The notes under the pieces were generated by a model that was not told the DNA's origin, made no database searches, and saw only the letters and a program-made list of their open reading frames with translations. This document shows, piece by piece, positions 1 to 9,500 of a DNA stretch of 31,670 nt (the first letter of the stretch is position 1; each line of letters begins with the position of its first letter). Both the position numbers and the translations under genes were made by a program. The DNA comes from a virus, in the IMG/VR virus record IMGVR_UViG_3300017782_000112, positions 1 through 31,670 of that record, one strand, 5' to 3'.

Positions 1-3000
1 AAGCCTTCTAAGTTTTCAAATAGAAATTCAGTAGTATTATTATTGATATGTATTACGGAATCTAGTGTTGGATCCATAATATTATGATGAATTTCATACC
101 CTGCAATAAAAGCAGAGTCGGGAGCATCCCAGTCTATCCTTAAGTGTTGTCCAGGATTTTTCTTATCTAACAACAAAGAGGAGTATAAGTTTAAAGGAGC
201 AGGAATATCTGTAGGCTCATCCGCGAAGATAGTATCAGGTACCTGAGAAAGTTCATAATCCTTATCTACTGCTGAGTACTTTTCATTGTAGTGCTCTACT
301 GCTGTTATTGAATATAGTCCATCATCTGCTTCTTTCAGAGATAGAATTTTATAAAGTTTTTGTGACCCTGTAGTATTTAATCCATCTTGTACTTCTGTTA
401 AAGACCATATAGTTTCAGGGGCAGGTACAACGTCAAAAGACCCCGAGGAGGCAATAGTAGCAGTACTAGAGGAAGAGCCTGGATTAGTTAAACTATTCGT
501 TTCTACATAGGTATAAGGCTTCCAGTTGATAGGAAGGAGCTGTGATCCGCTTGAATCTACAAAAGCATTAGACGCTCTAGCTTCTGTATTAAGAGATCGA
601 AGTACATAGCTTCCACTCTCGTAAATGTACGCTTGAGGTATCTTGTCTGACTGGTTGTATGTAGTACCATTTACAGTAACAGGTTGTACACCTGTGTAAA
701 AAGCTGCGTTATCTGTAACAAGAGTATTTAACTCATAAGTAGAAGCAGAATTAAATGCTACTGGAGCATCAAAAGTAATTGTATTTAGTCCGCTTACATA
801 AGTACCTGTAGCAACCTGATTATTATATACTTTTAAAGTTTCAACAGTGCCAGGCCACGCAACACTAGATTCGGCACCGGGAATAGAACCTACCCCTGCG
901 ACTCCAAAGCTTCCCTCATCAGAACCGGCCCATTCGTCTCCGTGGAAACCTCCACTGCTGGTAGTTTCATCTCCATATAGAATATTATCAATCCACAAAC
1001 GAGCCCGTCCAGTACTTAAATTAACATCCCACGTAATATCATGTATTCCATCATCAAACTGAGGGATTTTAGATATAGGAATATTTATATATACACGATC
1101 AGCACCACTGTCTTGTATAGAGGAGCCCCCATCACTTAGTCTAAGGAGTATATTGTATCCGTCACTGCGCTCTTCCATACCAAGGTAGATTCCATTACCT
1201 GTACCGCCGTGTTCAAACAGTATACAATCAGAAGAAAAAGACGAAGGAAGCTGTACTCTAGCTTGCCATAAGCAATTTTGTGATTTTTCAGGATTACCAT
1301 GTCCGTTAGAGGATAGGGTTGGAATTGCAGCTGCAGTAAGTGTGTGGTTTAGAGTAAGACCTGTAGTAGGATTTAATGACTTAGATACTCTACCACTAAA
1401 GCGAGCCCCGGCTCTGTCCGCATCCTGAATATTTACTATATCTCCAGGACGTAAAAAACCTCCTCCCATGGCTGTTTGGAAGTTAGTAATCTCTACTTGA
1501 TTCTGTGCAGTAAATAGTTTCCACTTACCGAATCTTAATGCTTGGCCTTCGCTCGTCGCACCAAATGCTACCGCATTCTGGCTAACGATCTTACCCATAC
1601 GAATAATAGCTTCTCTATCTTCTACTATAAGTGCTGTTGGTTTATAGTTATTTTCTGGATTATTCCAAGTAACTACGCACTGGTTGACTCTAGTTTTTAA
1701 GCCACTCGTTTCGTATTGGAACTGACCATCAATAACATTACCTTTTGTAAAGTTATATACAGGATCACTGGGAGCATCTATAATTGTTTGAAGTTGACCG
1801 TCCATCCAGTATATCATACCTGTAAACATAGAGGCCATGTCTTTGAGTACTTTATACACGTCTGTAGCTTTTGTTAAGAATAAGTTCATTCTAAATCGAG
1901 GCTCTGCACCGTGTAATTTACCAGTACCAGTACCTGCCCCAGTTGCTACAAAAGACTCTCCCACCGTATTAGATGCTGCACCTATGCTGGTGAAGTCCGA
2001 ATCTCCTACACTTTTAATTATGTATGCTTTATTTTTTTCTGCCGCAGTTGAAGCAAAAACTTTTCCGTCTTGTACTAATTCATCACAATATCGTGCAACA
2101 CGATACAAAGAGTATATATCTATATCTGAAGGAAATACCCACTCACCCGCACCATATCTGCGGTTAGTAATAATATCGTAAAAAATCCAAGCTGGATTGT
2201 CTGTATAGTACAAACCATCTGTAAGAGTACCGTCCCAAAATCCTGCGTACTCAGCCTCTACTCCTTTGGCGGTGTATTCACGAGGGGTATAGGTAGTAGG
2301 TATTTGAACTTTTAAACCTCTAAGCTCATAGCTTATTTTAGGAACATTACTTAATTGTTTAGACGAAAAGACCGTTTGAGCGTGTGCTGTACAGGGGTAG
2401 TTAAATTTATCTAAGAAAGTAGCTCCAGGGTTTACTATAGCTGCTGCTGCACTTAGCTGACTCTTTGACGCTTCATCTTTGTAGTTTAAACCTCCAGCCA
2501 CTACACCGCCTCCCACGTGACGGGTTAAACGAGCTACTCGTATTTTAAACGTATCAAAAGGTCTGAACGATTCTAAAGAGAGTTGATGCTGCCAGTCTAA
2601 TGGAGCGGTGCGCATACCTGTATGCTCTATTACCGCACCTTTGCTAGGGAACATATTGGTCCAAGACGAATTAACACCATCTAAAGTAGTTTGTATTTCC
2701 ATCTTATAACGAGCAGTTGCCGATATTTTTTTACCGTCAGATGCTTTTGTTACTATAAGAGCTCCATATCTTATACTAAATTGTACTAAGTCTACCTCAT
2801 CTATCTTAGTTTGTGTGTCTAACCCAAAATCTACTGGGTCTAAGAAAGTTGGTGAACCTGCTCCATCTGCGCTGTTGCTCTGACCATCAGGATATTGAGC
2901 AGTAGAGCTCATATGAGCGCTTAGACCTGCGGTGCTTGCTGCAGATGATGTAAGCTGCTTTAGTTCAGGTAGGTTTACTCCTGAGGTACTTCCAGCTACA

Positions 3001-3818
3001 GACAGACTTCCGCCAATTCCTCTGGCGGGGAGTATAGGATTCTGGTATACAGAACCATCTCTAAAATCTACGGTTGCTTCTTCGTACTTCTTTAAAACAT
3101 CGGTTGAGGTGCCTGCACTAGCGTCTACCTGTGGTTGAGCTAGTATTACAAAATCATAGGTTCCTGCGGTAGGAGCACTAGTGGTTACTACGGTTGTACC
3201 CGTTATAGAAGCTATTTGAAACTGTCGTGATAGTTTCAATGTATAAGTTTTGGTAAGATCTATGCCCAGACCTGAGGGGTCATTCTGTTCTAAAAACAGC
3301 AGTCCCGTCGTACTAGTTGCGTAGGAGAAGGCACCTTTCCAAATGCCGTCGTCTGAACTAAGCACTACAGATCCATCCATATTGTTAGTAGTCCAACTAG
3401 CGTCGAAAGTGCCAGACGATCTAGTAGCGACTATAAAACCAGACGAATTAACAGATAAGGTAACATTTGCACTAGCTGATTCATAATTATTTAATGAAAG
3501 ATAACGAGGACTAGCCGAATCAACTAGTAAGCCCGCGGGTATGGTAGTATCCGAGGATACAGTACCTGTAGTACCAGAGAAAGTAATCCTCCCTGAAGTA
3601 GTATCAGCTATAAGAGGTCTAAATTCATTATTTGCTGGAGATTGAATAGGGGCATCATTAAAGTAGACAGATCCATCTCCATTCACTAATCCATGAATAG
3701 GGCCTTCGCATATGATATCTGTTATAGATACCGCCTGCTCTGTTGCAGGCGCACCTACTTTAACACCTGAGGCAGGTGTTAAGGGGCCCGTTATAAAATT
3801 TTGTGGGATGTTTGGCAT
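1..3818 (-). CDS. J: Tail tip / host-specificity protein, lambda gpJ-like (partial, 3' end outside window)
   Basis: The reading frame is open from the ATG at 3818 to the window edge, giving the first 1272 residues. It starts MPNIPQNFITG, and residues 30-45 carry the gpJ-like N-terminal phrase SITDIICEGPIHGLVNG. The core around residues 480-590 contains YYTDNPAWIFYDIITNRRYG, typical of gpJ-family tail-tip proteins, and later PGDIVNIQDADRAGARFSGRV. In the family this protein forms the tail tip and contacts the receptor through its C-terminal part, which is not visible here. Two inserted modules stand out: a short DFTSIGA/ATGAGTGTG module (about residues 593-635) and a LamG-like beta-sandwich (about 820-1005). 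The last visible stretch (about 1220-1272) looks like the start of a fibronectin III-like domain. It follows the gpI-like gene by 19 bases, the normal lambda K-I-J order. Confidence 0.9.
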   Translation of the reverse strand, partial: MPNIPQNFITGPLTPASGVKVGAPATEQAVSITDIICEGPIHGLVNGDGSVYFNDAPIQSPANNEFRPLIADTTSGRITFSGTTGTVSSDTTIPAGLLVDSASPRYLSLNNYESASANVTLSVNSSGFIVATRSSGTFDASWTTNNMDGSVVLSSDDGIWKGAFSYATSTTGLLFLEQNDPSGLGIDLTKTYTLKLSRQFQIASITGTTVVTTSAPTAGTYDFVILAQPQVDASAGTSTDVLKKYEEATVDFRDGSVYQNPILPARGIGGSLSVAGSTSGVNLPELKQLTSSAASTAGLSAHMSSTAQYPDGQSNSADGAGSPTFLDPVDFGLDTQTKIDEVDLVQFSIRYGALIVTKASDGKKISATARYKMEIQTTLDGVNSSWTNMFPSKGAVIEHTGMRTAPLDWQHQLSLESFRPFDTFKIRVARLTRHVGGGVVAGGLNYKDEASKSQLSAAAAIVNPGATFLDKFNYPCTAHAQTVFSSKQLSNVPKISYELRGLKVQIPTTYTPREYTAKGVEAEYAGFWDGTLTDGLYYTDNPAWIFYDIITNRRYGAGEWVFPSDIDIYSLYRVARYCDELVQDGKVFASTAAEKNKAYIIKSVGDSDFTSIGAASNTVGESFVATGAGTGTGKLHGAEPRFRMNLFLTKATDVYKVLKDMASMFTGMIYWMDGQLQTIIDAPSDPVYNFTKGNVIDGQFQYETSGLKTRVNQCVVTWNNPENNYKPTALIVEDREAIIRMGKIVSQNAVAFGATSEGQALRFGKWKLFTAQNQVEITNFQTAMGGGFLRPGDIVNIQDADRAGARFSGRVSKSLNPTTGLTLNHTLTAAAIPTLSSNGHGNPEKSQNCLWQARVQLPSSFSSDCILFEHGGTGNGIYLGMEERSDGYNILLRLSDGGSSIQDSGADRVYINIPISKIPQFDDGIHDITWDVNLSTGRARLWIDNILYGDETTSSGGFHGDEWAGSDEGSFGVAGVGSIPGAESSVAWPGTVETLKVYNNQVATGTYVSGLNTITFDAPVAFNSASTYELNTLVTDNAAFYTGVQPVTVNGTTYNQSDKIPQAYIYESGSYVLRSLNTEARASNAFVDSSGSQLLPINWKPYTYVETNSLTNPGSSSSTATIASSGSFDVVPAPETIWSLTEVQDGLNTTGSQKLYKILSLKEADDGLYSITAVEHYNEKYSAVDKDYELSQVPDTIFADEPTDIPAPLNLYSSLLLDKKNPGQHLRIDWDAPDSAFIAGYEIHHNIMDPTLDSVIHINNNTTEFLFENLEG

Positions 3819-3837
3819 TTTTAATTATTCCTTATTC

Positions 3838-4545
3838 TTAGCGAGTTTGTCGCATTTCTTCTTTTTTCTGTTGCAGATTTCGTTGTCCACCGCTAGTGTC
3901 AAACCCACCTCCCATACCTGAGTAATTCGAGATATAGCTTCCAATATTTTGTACTTGAAAACTTACGGGACGGCCCGGTACTCTTAATTGTCCATATAAT
4001 ATAGGTACAGGATCGCCTTCAACTACTGTTTGACCTGTACCTTGAAATAAGTAAGAACTATCCTGATCATTATCTACAGAAGGGTCAGGAGCCATCATCT
4101 GCTGAATGCCTGCGAGCGCTAAATTAACAGCAAAACTCACGGCTGTCATGGCTGCTGCTGCTTTGAGTGTCATTGTTCCTGTTTGGGCTGCGGTAGACAT
4201 TGCTCCGAATCCACCGGTTGCCCAGACTACTACAATTATAGCAATAGCTGCAAGTAACTTTGTGATACCTTTCTTACTTCCTGCAGGCACAGGAGAAAGC
4301 ACCATATCACCCTCTCCATAGTTTAGTAGTAGATCTTTCTCAGTTCCCATCACATGCTCCGCAACAGAACACATAAACTCAACTCCCTTGTCATGGCATT
4401 CCATCAGGTACTCTCTAAATTTTGGAAAGTTACATTCCAAACACTTAAATATATCCGCTGGGCTAGAGGCAGCTATAGTAAATTCTGACTGTCCGCCAAA
4501 TATTTCTACTAGTTCTCCCTCTATACGAACTTTACGCTTTATCAT
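3838..4545 (-). CDS. I: Tail assembly protein, lambda gpI-like
   Basis: This 235-residue protein sits between gpK-like and gpJ-like genes, as lambda gpI does, and overlaps the gpK-like gene by 14 bases. Residues 1-90 form a small soluble domain. Residues 94-110 (ITKLLAAIAIIVVVWAT) and about 128-147 are hydrophobic or alanine-rich helices. Residues 170-190 carry GQTVVEGDPVPILYGQLRV, a segment typical of gpI-type proteins. The C terminus is Gly/Gln/Arg-rich and ends in QQKKEEMRQTR. In lambda, gpI is required for tail-tip initiation but is not found in the finished virion; a similar role here is inferred from family and position. Translation is probably coupled to the upstream gene through the overlap. 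Confidence 0.85.
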   Translation of the reverse strand: MIKRKVRIEGELVEIFGGQSEFTIAASSPADIFKCLECNFPKFREYLMECHDKGVEFMCSVAEHVMGTEKDLLLNYGEGDMVLSPVPAGSKKGITKLLAAIAIIVVVWATGGFGAMSTAAQTGTMTLKAAAAMTAVSFAVNLALAGIQQMMAPDPSVDNDQDSSYLFQGTGQTVVEGDPVPILYGQLRVPGRPVSFQVQNIGSYISNYSGMGGGFDTSGGQRNLQQKKEEMRQTR

Positions 4546-5221
4546 ATCTATAAATCCCGGTTAAATGCTTTGCCCAAAAAGGGTATAGTGACTCTCTACA
4601 AGAAAGTCTGTTTTCTGCATGATGAAAAAATATATCATTACCTAAGTATACTCCACAGTGGTTACCTACGTCAGATGAAATACTAAAAATTATAACATCA
4701 TTTTTCTTTAAGTCGTCTACCTTACTGTGATGCCATTCTTTAATAGTCTCTTCTGTAAAGTAGTCTAAATCTTTTTCCCACCAATTATCTTCAAAAGCAT
4801 CTCTGTGGGGTATATCAATATTCTGCTCGGATAAGTAATCTCTCATTGCCTCGAAGCAATCTGCTTGTCCAAACTTATATTCTCTTCCTATTAAACTGTT
4901 CTGCTTGTAACGAGGTTCTAGTATATTTAATTCCATCTCAGGATAGCTAAATATGTAGTACGGAATACCTAGTGCATTACAATTATTTATATCACCTTCG
5001 CTAGCTTCATTGCTTGCGTCCGGATGATTATGTACTATTGCAAAAATATCTGCTCTACGTTTTACATTCATGTAATCCGAAGAACACATAATAAAATCTT
5101 TTTCGTCCTCTGCTATATTCTTACAGGGAAACCACTCTTTCTTGCCTTTTACTATTCCTATAATACCACAACCTTCTCTGGGATACACCTCTTCAAAGTG
5201 TTGTTGAATTTCATCTATCAT
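4532..5221 (-). CDS. K: Tail assembly protein with JAMM and NlpC/P60 peptidase domains, lambda gpK-like
   Basis: The 229-residue protein has two peptidase domains, as lambda gpK has. The N-terminal JAMM/Mov34 domain shows E16 (PREGCGI), the HxH pair H64 and H66 in VHNHPD, and SEGD (S74, D77), so all metal-site residues are present. The C-terminal NlpC/P60 domain shows the catalytic cysteine C122 in GQADCFEAM and the likely histidine H188 in GNHCGVYLG. In the family these activities act during tail-tip assembly and probably open the peptidoglycan during DNA entry. The gene overlaps gpL-like by 4 bases and gpI-like by 14 bases, so it belongs to a tightly coupled tail-tip operon. Both active sites look intact, which makes this the only clear peptidoglycan-hydrolase candidate in the window. 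Confidence 0.93.
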   Translation of the reverse strand: MIDEIQQHFEEVYPREGCGIIGIVKGKKEWFPCKNIAEDEKDFIMCSSDYMNVKRRADIFAIVHNHPDASNEASEGDINNCNALGIPYYIFSYPEMELNILEPRYKQNSLIGREYKFGQADCFEAMRDYLSEQNIDIPHRDAFEDNWWEKDLDYFTEETIKEWHHSKVDDLKKNDVIIFSISSDVGNHCGVYLGNDIFFHHAENRLSCRESLYPFWAKHLTGIYRYDKA

Positions 5222-6180
5222 CTAAACTTATTACTTCCTGGGAAGCCTCCAAAAAATAAAGTCTTTTTTGTATCTAAAGTATCGTCTGTATTGTTTCCTT
5301 GGTACCTTACCTTGCAGGAAGTAAGTAACTTACCACATACATCTAATCTTTTCCAATAAGATAATGCGGTTTCTGGATTTTTATTTGCAGGCACTGTTCT
5401 TAACGCCTCCCAGATTTGAGTGTGACTATTAGTTGTAGTTTTAACTTTGTTTCCTATAGCATAAGTAGCAGAGTTTGACCATGCACTGATAGTAGTAATA
5501 TCTTTTGTTATTACCTCGTCATTTATATCAAAAAATCTACCATTACTATCTAAAGGCCAAGTGCACCCTCCGACTCCATTTTTACTAAATCCTTGATATT
5601 TCCAAGGGCAATACTTTCCTACAATAGTACGATTAGGTAGTTTTACACCTTCTACATCTATGGGACTGGCTAGTTCGAAGTCTACCATTAACTGATCTTC
5701 CCCCGCTACTCTGTCCAAGATATAGGATTGAGGAGAGAATTCAATAGGAGTTCGAGCACTATCACCCACCTTTTGAGTGTGCTTAAATAGTGTAGCTCTG
5801 CAAGTAATATACGACCCTAATATATCATCATTACTGATAATACCTTCATCTTCGAGTATATCTCGAAATATCTCTTCGTCTGAGGTTCCGTCCCCATCGT
5901 TAGACAAAGATCTAGTTAATACTACAATATTTGCAACTTTTAAGCTTGGTCGAGGAGATGCACCATCTCCGTTAAACTCAATTCCTTCTATTTGTATAGG
6001 TACAGATACATACTCATTTAAAGTACTTCCTGTTTTATCTGAAAAATAAATATTTTGAGTGTTGTCCATGCCATTTGTTAGGTACACTTTAGTTCCGTTA
6101 GGCAGTGTTAAATCAAATAACTGTATAAGTGCATCATCAACTTCTTGAAGTTGAACGGTATCAATAATGTTTTGGCTCAT
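5218..6180 (-). CDS. L: Minor tail protein, lambda gpL-like, with Fe-S-type cysteines and an inserted carbohydrate-binding-like module
   Basis: The 320-residue protein lies between gpM-like and gpK-like genes, the lambda position of L. Lambda gpL binds an iron-sulfur cluster through four C-terminal cysteines; here four candidates are C191 (KYCPWKYQG), C206 (GGCTWPL), C282 and C289 (CGKLLTSC). Between C206 and C282 there is an extra segment, about residues 232-279, with the pattern W-S-x-ATYAIGNKV...IWEAL...NKNP...YWKRL. That pattern resembles the small CBM5/12-like modules seen in many phage proteins. The protein is therefore longer than lambda gpL, which I recall as about 230 residues. It overlaps both neighbours by 4 bases. 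The cluster itself is inferred from the family; only the cysteines are visible. Confidence 0.88.
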   Translation of the reverse strand: MSQNIIDTVQLQEVDDALIQLFDLTLPNGTKVYLTNGMDNTQNIYFSDKTGSTLNEYVSVPIQIEGIEFNGDGASPRPSLKVANIVVLTRSLSNDGDGTSDEEIFRDILEDEGIISNDDILGSYITCRATLFKHTQKVGDSARTPIEFSPQSYILDRVAGEDQLMVDFELASPIDVEGVKLPNRTIVGKYCPWKYQGFSKNGVGGCTWPLDSNGRFFDINDEVITKDITTISAWSNSATYAIGNKVKTTTNSHTQIWEALRTVPANKNPETALSYWKRLDVCGKLLTSCKVRYQGNNTDDTLDTKKTLFFGGFPGSNKFR

Positions 6181-6572
6181 GGCTCGTATACTCTTCTAAA
6201 ATTTGCTGTTAAACTGTGATATTCTTCTCTAGTGTAGATAATATTGTAATCATCACATACTACTTTTAAGGTGGTGTCTCCGTCATAGTCTGTCACTATA
6301 AAGTCGAAATTGTTACCTGCCTTAACATCTAAAAACTTAGCGATTAGATTTACTTCTGAAGCAAGTCTATTATTAATAGAAATAGCAAAAGTATCTCCCT
6401 TAGAGTTTACTCCATCGATAACTCTTTGCTCGTATCCATCTCCAAACTTAGCTGTTAAAGTCCTATGTTTGATGGTTCTGCTCAATCCTCTGTCCGCTAC
6501 TATTGTAGTAGAGGATGAAGGACTTCCAGAGGAGAAAGAGTTAGCAGGTATTACAAATTGAAAACTAGCCAT
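6177..6572 (-). CDS. M: Minor tail protein, lambda gpM-like
   Basis: The 131-residue product contains AKFGDGYEQRVIDGVN at about residues 41-56, the hallmark of the phage minor tail protein M family, and the closing phrase SLTANFRRVYEP resembles the C-terminal beta-strands of that family. It directly follows the tape measure gene: the TAA of the tape measure shares a base with this ATG (TAATG). It overlaps gpL-like by 4 bases. In lambda, gpM joins the tail tip after the tape measure and gpL are in place. The N-terminal 25 residues are Ser-rich and probably flexible. Confidence 0.88.
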   Translation of the reverse strand: MASFQFVIPANSFSSGSPSSSTTIVADRGLSRTIKHRTLTAKFGDGYEQRVIDGVNSKGDTFAISINNRLASEVNLIAKFLDVKAGNNFDFIVTDYDGDTTLKVVCDDYNIIYTREEYHSLTANFRRVYEP

Positions 6573-9500
6573 TACGATACTCCGTGAGGGCTAAGTATTC
6601 CGCCCGATCTTTTTTGGTTGAGGAGTTCTTTCTGTACTGCCTGTGCAATTACATCTCCTATCTTACTGCCCCTGTTTGTGTCTGCCGAACTAGACTGCTG
6701 TCCACCACCACCCGATTCCATAGAAACATTTACAGTTACATTATTTTGCTGTCCAGCACCTTTAAGGTCTACTGGAATTGATTTATTGTTAGGAAGAGGC
6801 ACAACCGCTTCTGTTCCATGCAACATAGCAGGGTATCCGCCTTGAGAACCTTTAGCAATTCCTCCTGTAGCGTATCCCGGCATCATTTTTCCTTCTGAGA
6901 ATACTCCACCGTATCTAGCATGACCAGAAAAATCTGTATAAGCGTGAGAAGCTCCGCTTGCGCCAGGAGTTCCCATAGCTGCAGAGCTCATTGCCGCATT
7001 TGATAGAGCCTGTGTGCCCCAACTTACGCCCACACTGATAGCAGACTGTAAAAACATGTTACCTATCTGAGACGCGGTACTTGTACCAGTGCCAAATAAA
7101 GTAGAAAGAAAACTGCCTATACCAGATAGTAAAGTAGCAAAAATTCCTTGTAGGTTTACACCTGCATTTGTGAATACATTGCCGAGTCGTTCTAAGAAAG
7201 GAGCATCTCCTTTAAATAAATTCTGCATGTCTGCGGTAAAACCTGTAAATAAACCTTTAAGCCCGCTTTCTTTAGTGGTAGTCGTGGTAACTGTACTCAT
7301 ACCATCCTCTTCTCCAGTTGTACTGGTTTGAGTGGCTGACTGGCCGTATAATTTCTTACCGAAGTTTGTGATTCCGCTAAGAAATCCTCCTGTAGCTCTA
7401 TCTACTGCTCCAGTAGATTGGCTTGGAGAGTAAGACGTATTCCCTGTAGCTTTTGCGATTTCAGAGGCATGGTAGTTTGCAGCTTCCATCATACCTGATT
7501 TTATTTTATCTTCTGGAGTTTTCTCATCTCCAAAAAGCATAGAAGTCATGTGCTTCGCTATATTATCCGCGGCTGAATTAAGAGTGTCTTCCGCTATTTT
7601 TGCAAATGCAGTTTTAAAGCTAGATTCTTTTCCTTTAATAAGGTCTGCTAGATTAGTCTGGAAGGAATTTTCAAAAGTATCTTCCATTTTATCTAGCGTA
7701 TCAAGTACTATATCTTGATTACGACGAAGTTGATCTTCTTGCAGTCCTAAAATATCGAGCTGTAGGGTTAATTCTTGCACTTTTGCTTGATCTACAGATA
7801 TGCCGTCCTCGGTAGCTAAAGCAAGTTTGTTTTGTAGATCTAGTCTCTTATTAGATATAGTAGCAAGTTGTGCCGCTCTAACTATACCTTCTTTCTCTAG
7901 AGTGGTAGCTCCAAGCATTAACTGAGTTTTAGCTTTTTCTATACCTAAAGATCTTAGAGCCATTCCAATTTCCATCTCTTTTAAACGATTTAAGACTTTC
8001 AACCGATCGGTACTGGCTTTTAGTTTTTCAGGCGCATCAGCTGTTTGGAAAAGATCTCCTCCCTTGCTAAATAAGCCTATCTGCTCTTTAGTTCTATCAA
8101 TTAAGTCTGATACAGATGTAGTAAAGTTAGTAATTCCTGCCATTTTTGTATCAAAAGATCTATTAAGCTCATTAAATTCTTGCGTAGCGATACGAGCTTT
8201 AGCGCCTAAACCTATTAAAGTATCTTCTAGTTTATCATATTCTTTTCTGAGCGTAGGCGTTAATGTACCTGTTTCAGCAAGTATTTCGTTAAGCTCTATA
8301 AATCTTTTACCGCCTGCTTGAGTTTCAATTCTAGCAGCACGAAGGCCAGCAACCATAGTAGTTGCCAGCTTTTTGATGTTATCCTCTGCTTCGAGAGCCT
8401 GTGCCTTCACATCCTCGAATCCAAGCCCGTACTCTTGCATCATTGTAGGATCTAAGTCTGCTAGTCTATCTTTTTCGACCTGGTGAAGATCTTTTATTGC
8501 GGCCTCCGCATCTCTAACCGCCTGATGCATTTCTCCGGTTGTATTTATTGCCCCTTCACCATATACATACTGAATATTATGCTCACCAACATTCGGTAGT
8601 TTTAGAACTCTTTCTCTATTAGCTGTTACATCCGCGATAACTTTTTTAGCTGCCGCTAACCTATCTTGCTCTACAGCTAATTGCTTATTTCTTTCCTCTT
8701 GTCCTTCGTTTACATAATTATAATACCTGTCCATTACAGTCAGGGCATCTTCAATGCCTTTCTGCTGACTATCAATGAAGTTACCTACTGCGGACAATCC
8801 TTCTAAAGTAGGATTGATAGTTCCGCCTCTCTTGTCATAGTATTTGGTTTGTATTTCTACAAATTTTGAGAATTCTTTATTAGTAGTCTCTAGTACTTGA
8901 TTTAAGTTCTTTAGGTCATCAGCAAGTGCGGTAACATCGTCTTTTTGCTTAAAAAGTCCAAAAGCATTTGACACGCCCACAGCGAGATCTTTTAGCATAA
9001 TTAGTATACCAATTATACCTGCTAACTTCATGACTCTGTTTGCAAACTTAGAAAAAGAAGCAACTGCTCTCTTCATCTTGGTCATAGCAATTTGCCATTG
9101 TAGTTGCATTGCTTTAAAGTTTAAAACAGCCTTTTGCTTTAATACGTCTGTCTGGTATCCTATATCTGTAAACGTACCTTTACTATTATTCTTCATCTCT
9201 CGAAGAGCTGCAATATACTGCCTCTTCATTGTATTACTCATTTGAGTAACAGCACCCTTGCCTTTTTCTGCTGCGTTTAAAAGGCCTGTAATCTCTCTTT
9301 TAGAGAGCTTACCAAAATCTCCTGATTGAAGTTTGCCGATTCCAGCACTTTTTGATTTTACTCCTGCGAGTGCAGCCTGGGCTGCTTTATTAGGATCTTG
9401 CCCAGATTGCTTAAGAGTAGTCTGTGCGAGACGAAGCTCTTCTAGCTCATTTTTATGGGCTTCTAGTGCTTGTGTTGCTCTATTTGCAGCTAGCTCAGAG

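Noticed and set aside
6584-6845. Plus-strand open frames opposite the end of the tape measure gene
   Set aside because: Two overlapping short frames in different registers, both shadows of the tape measure C terminus; no coding signals.
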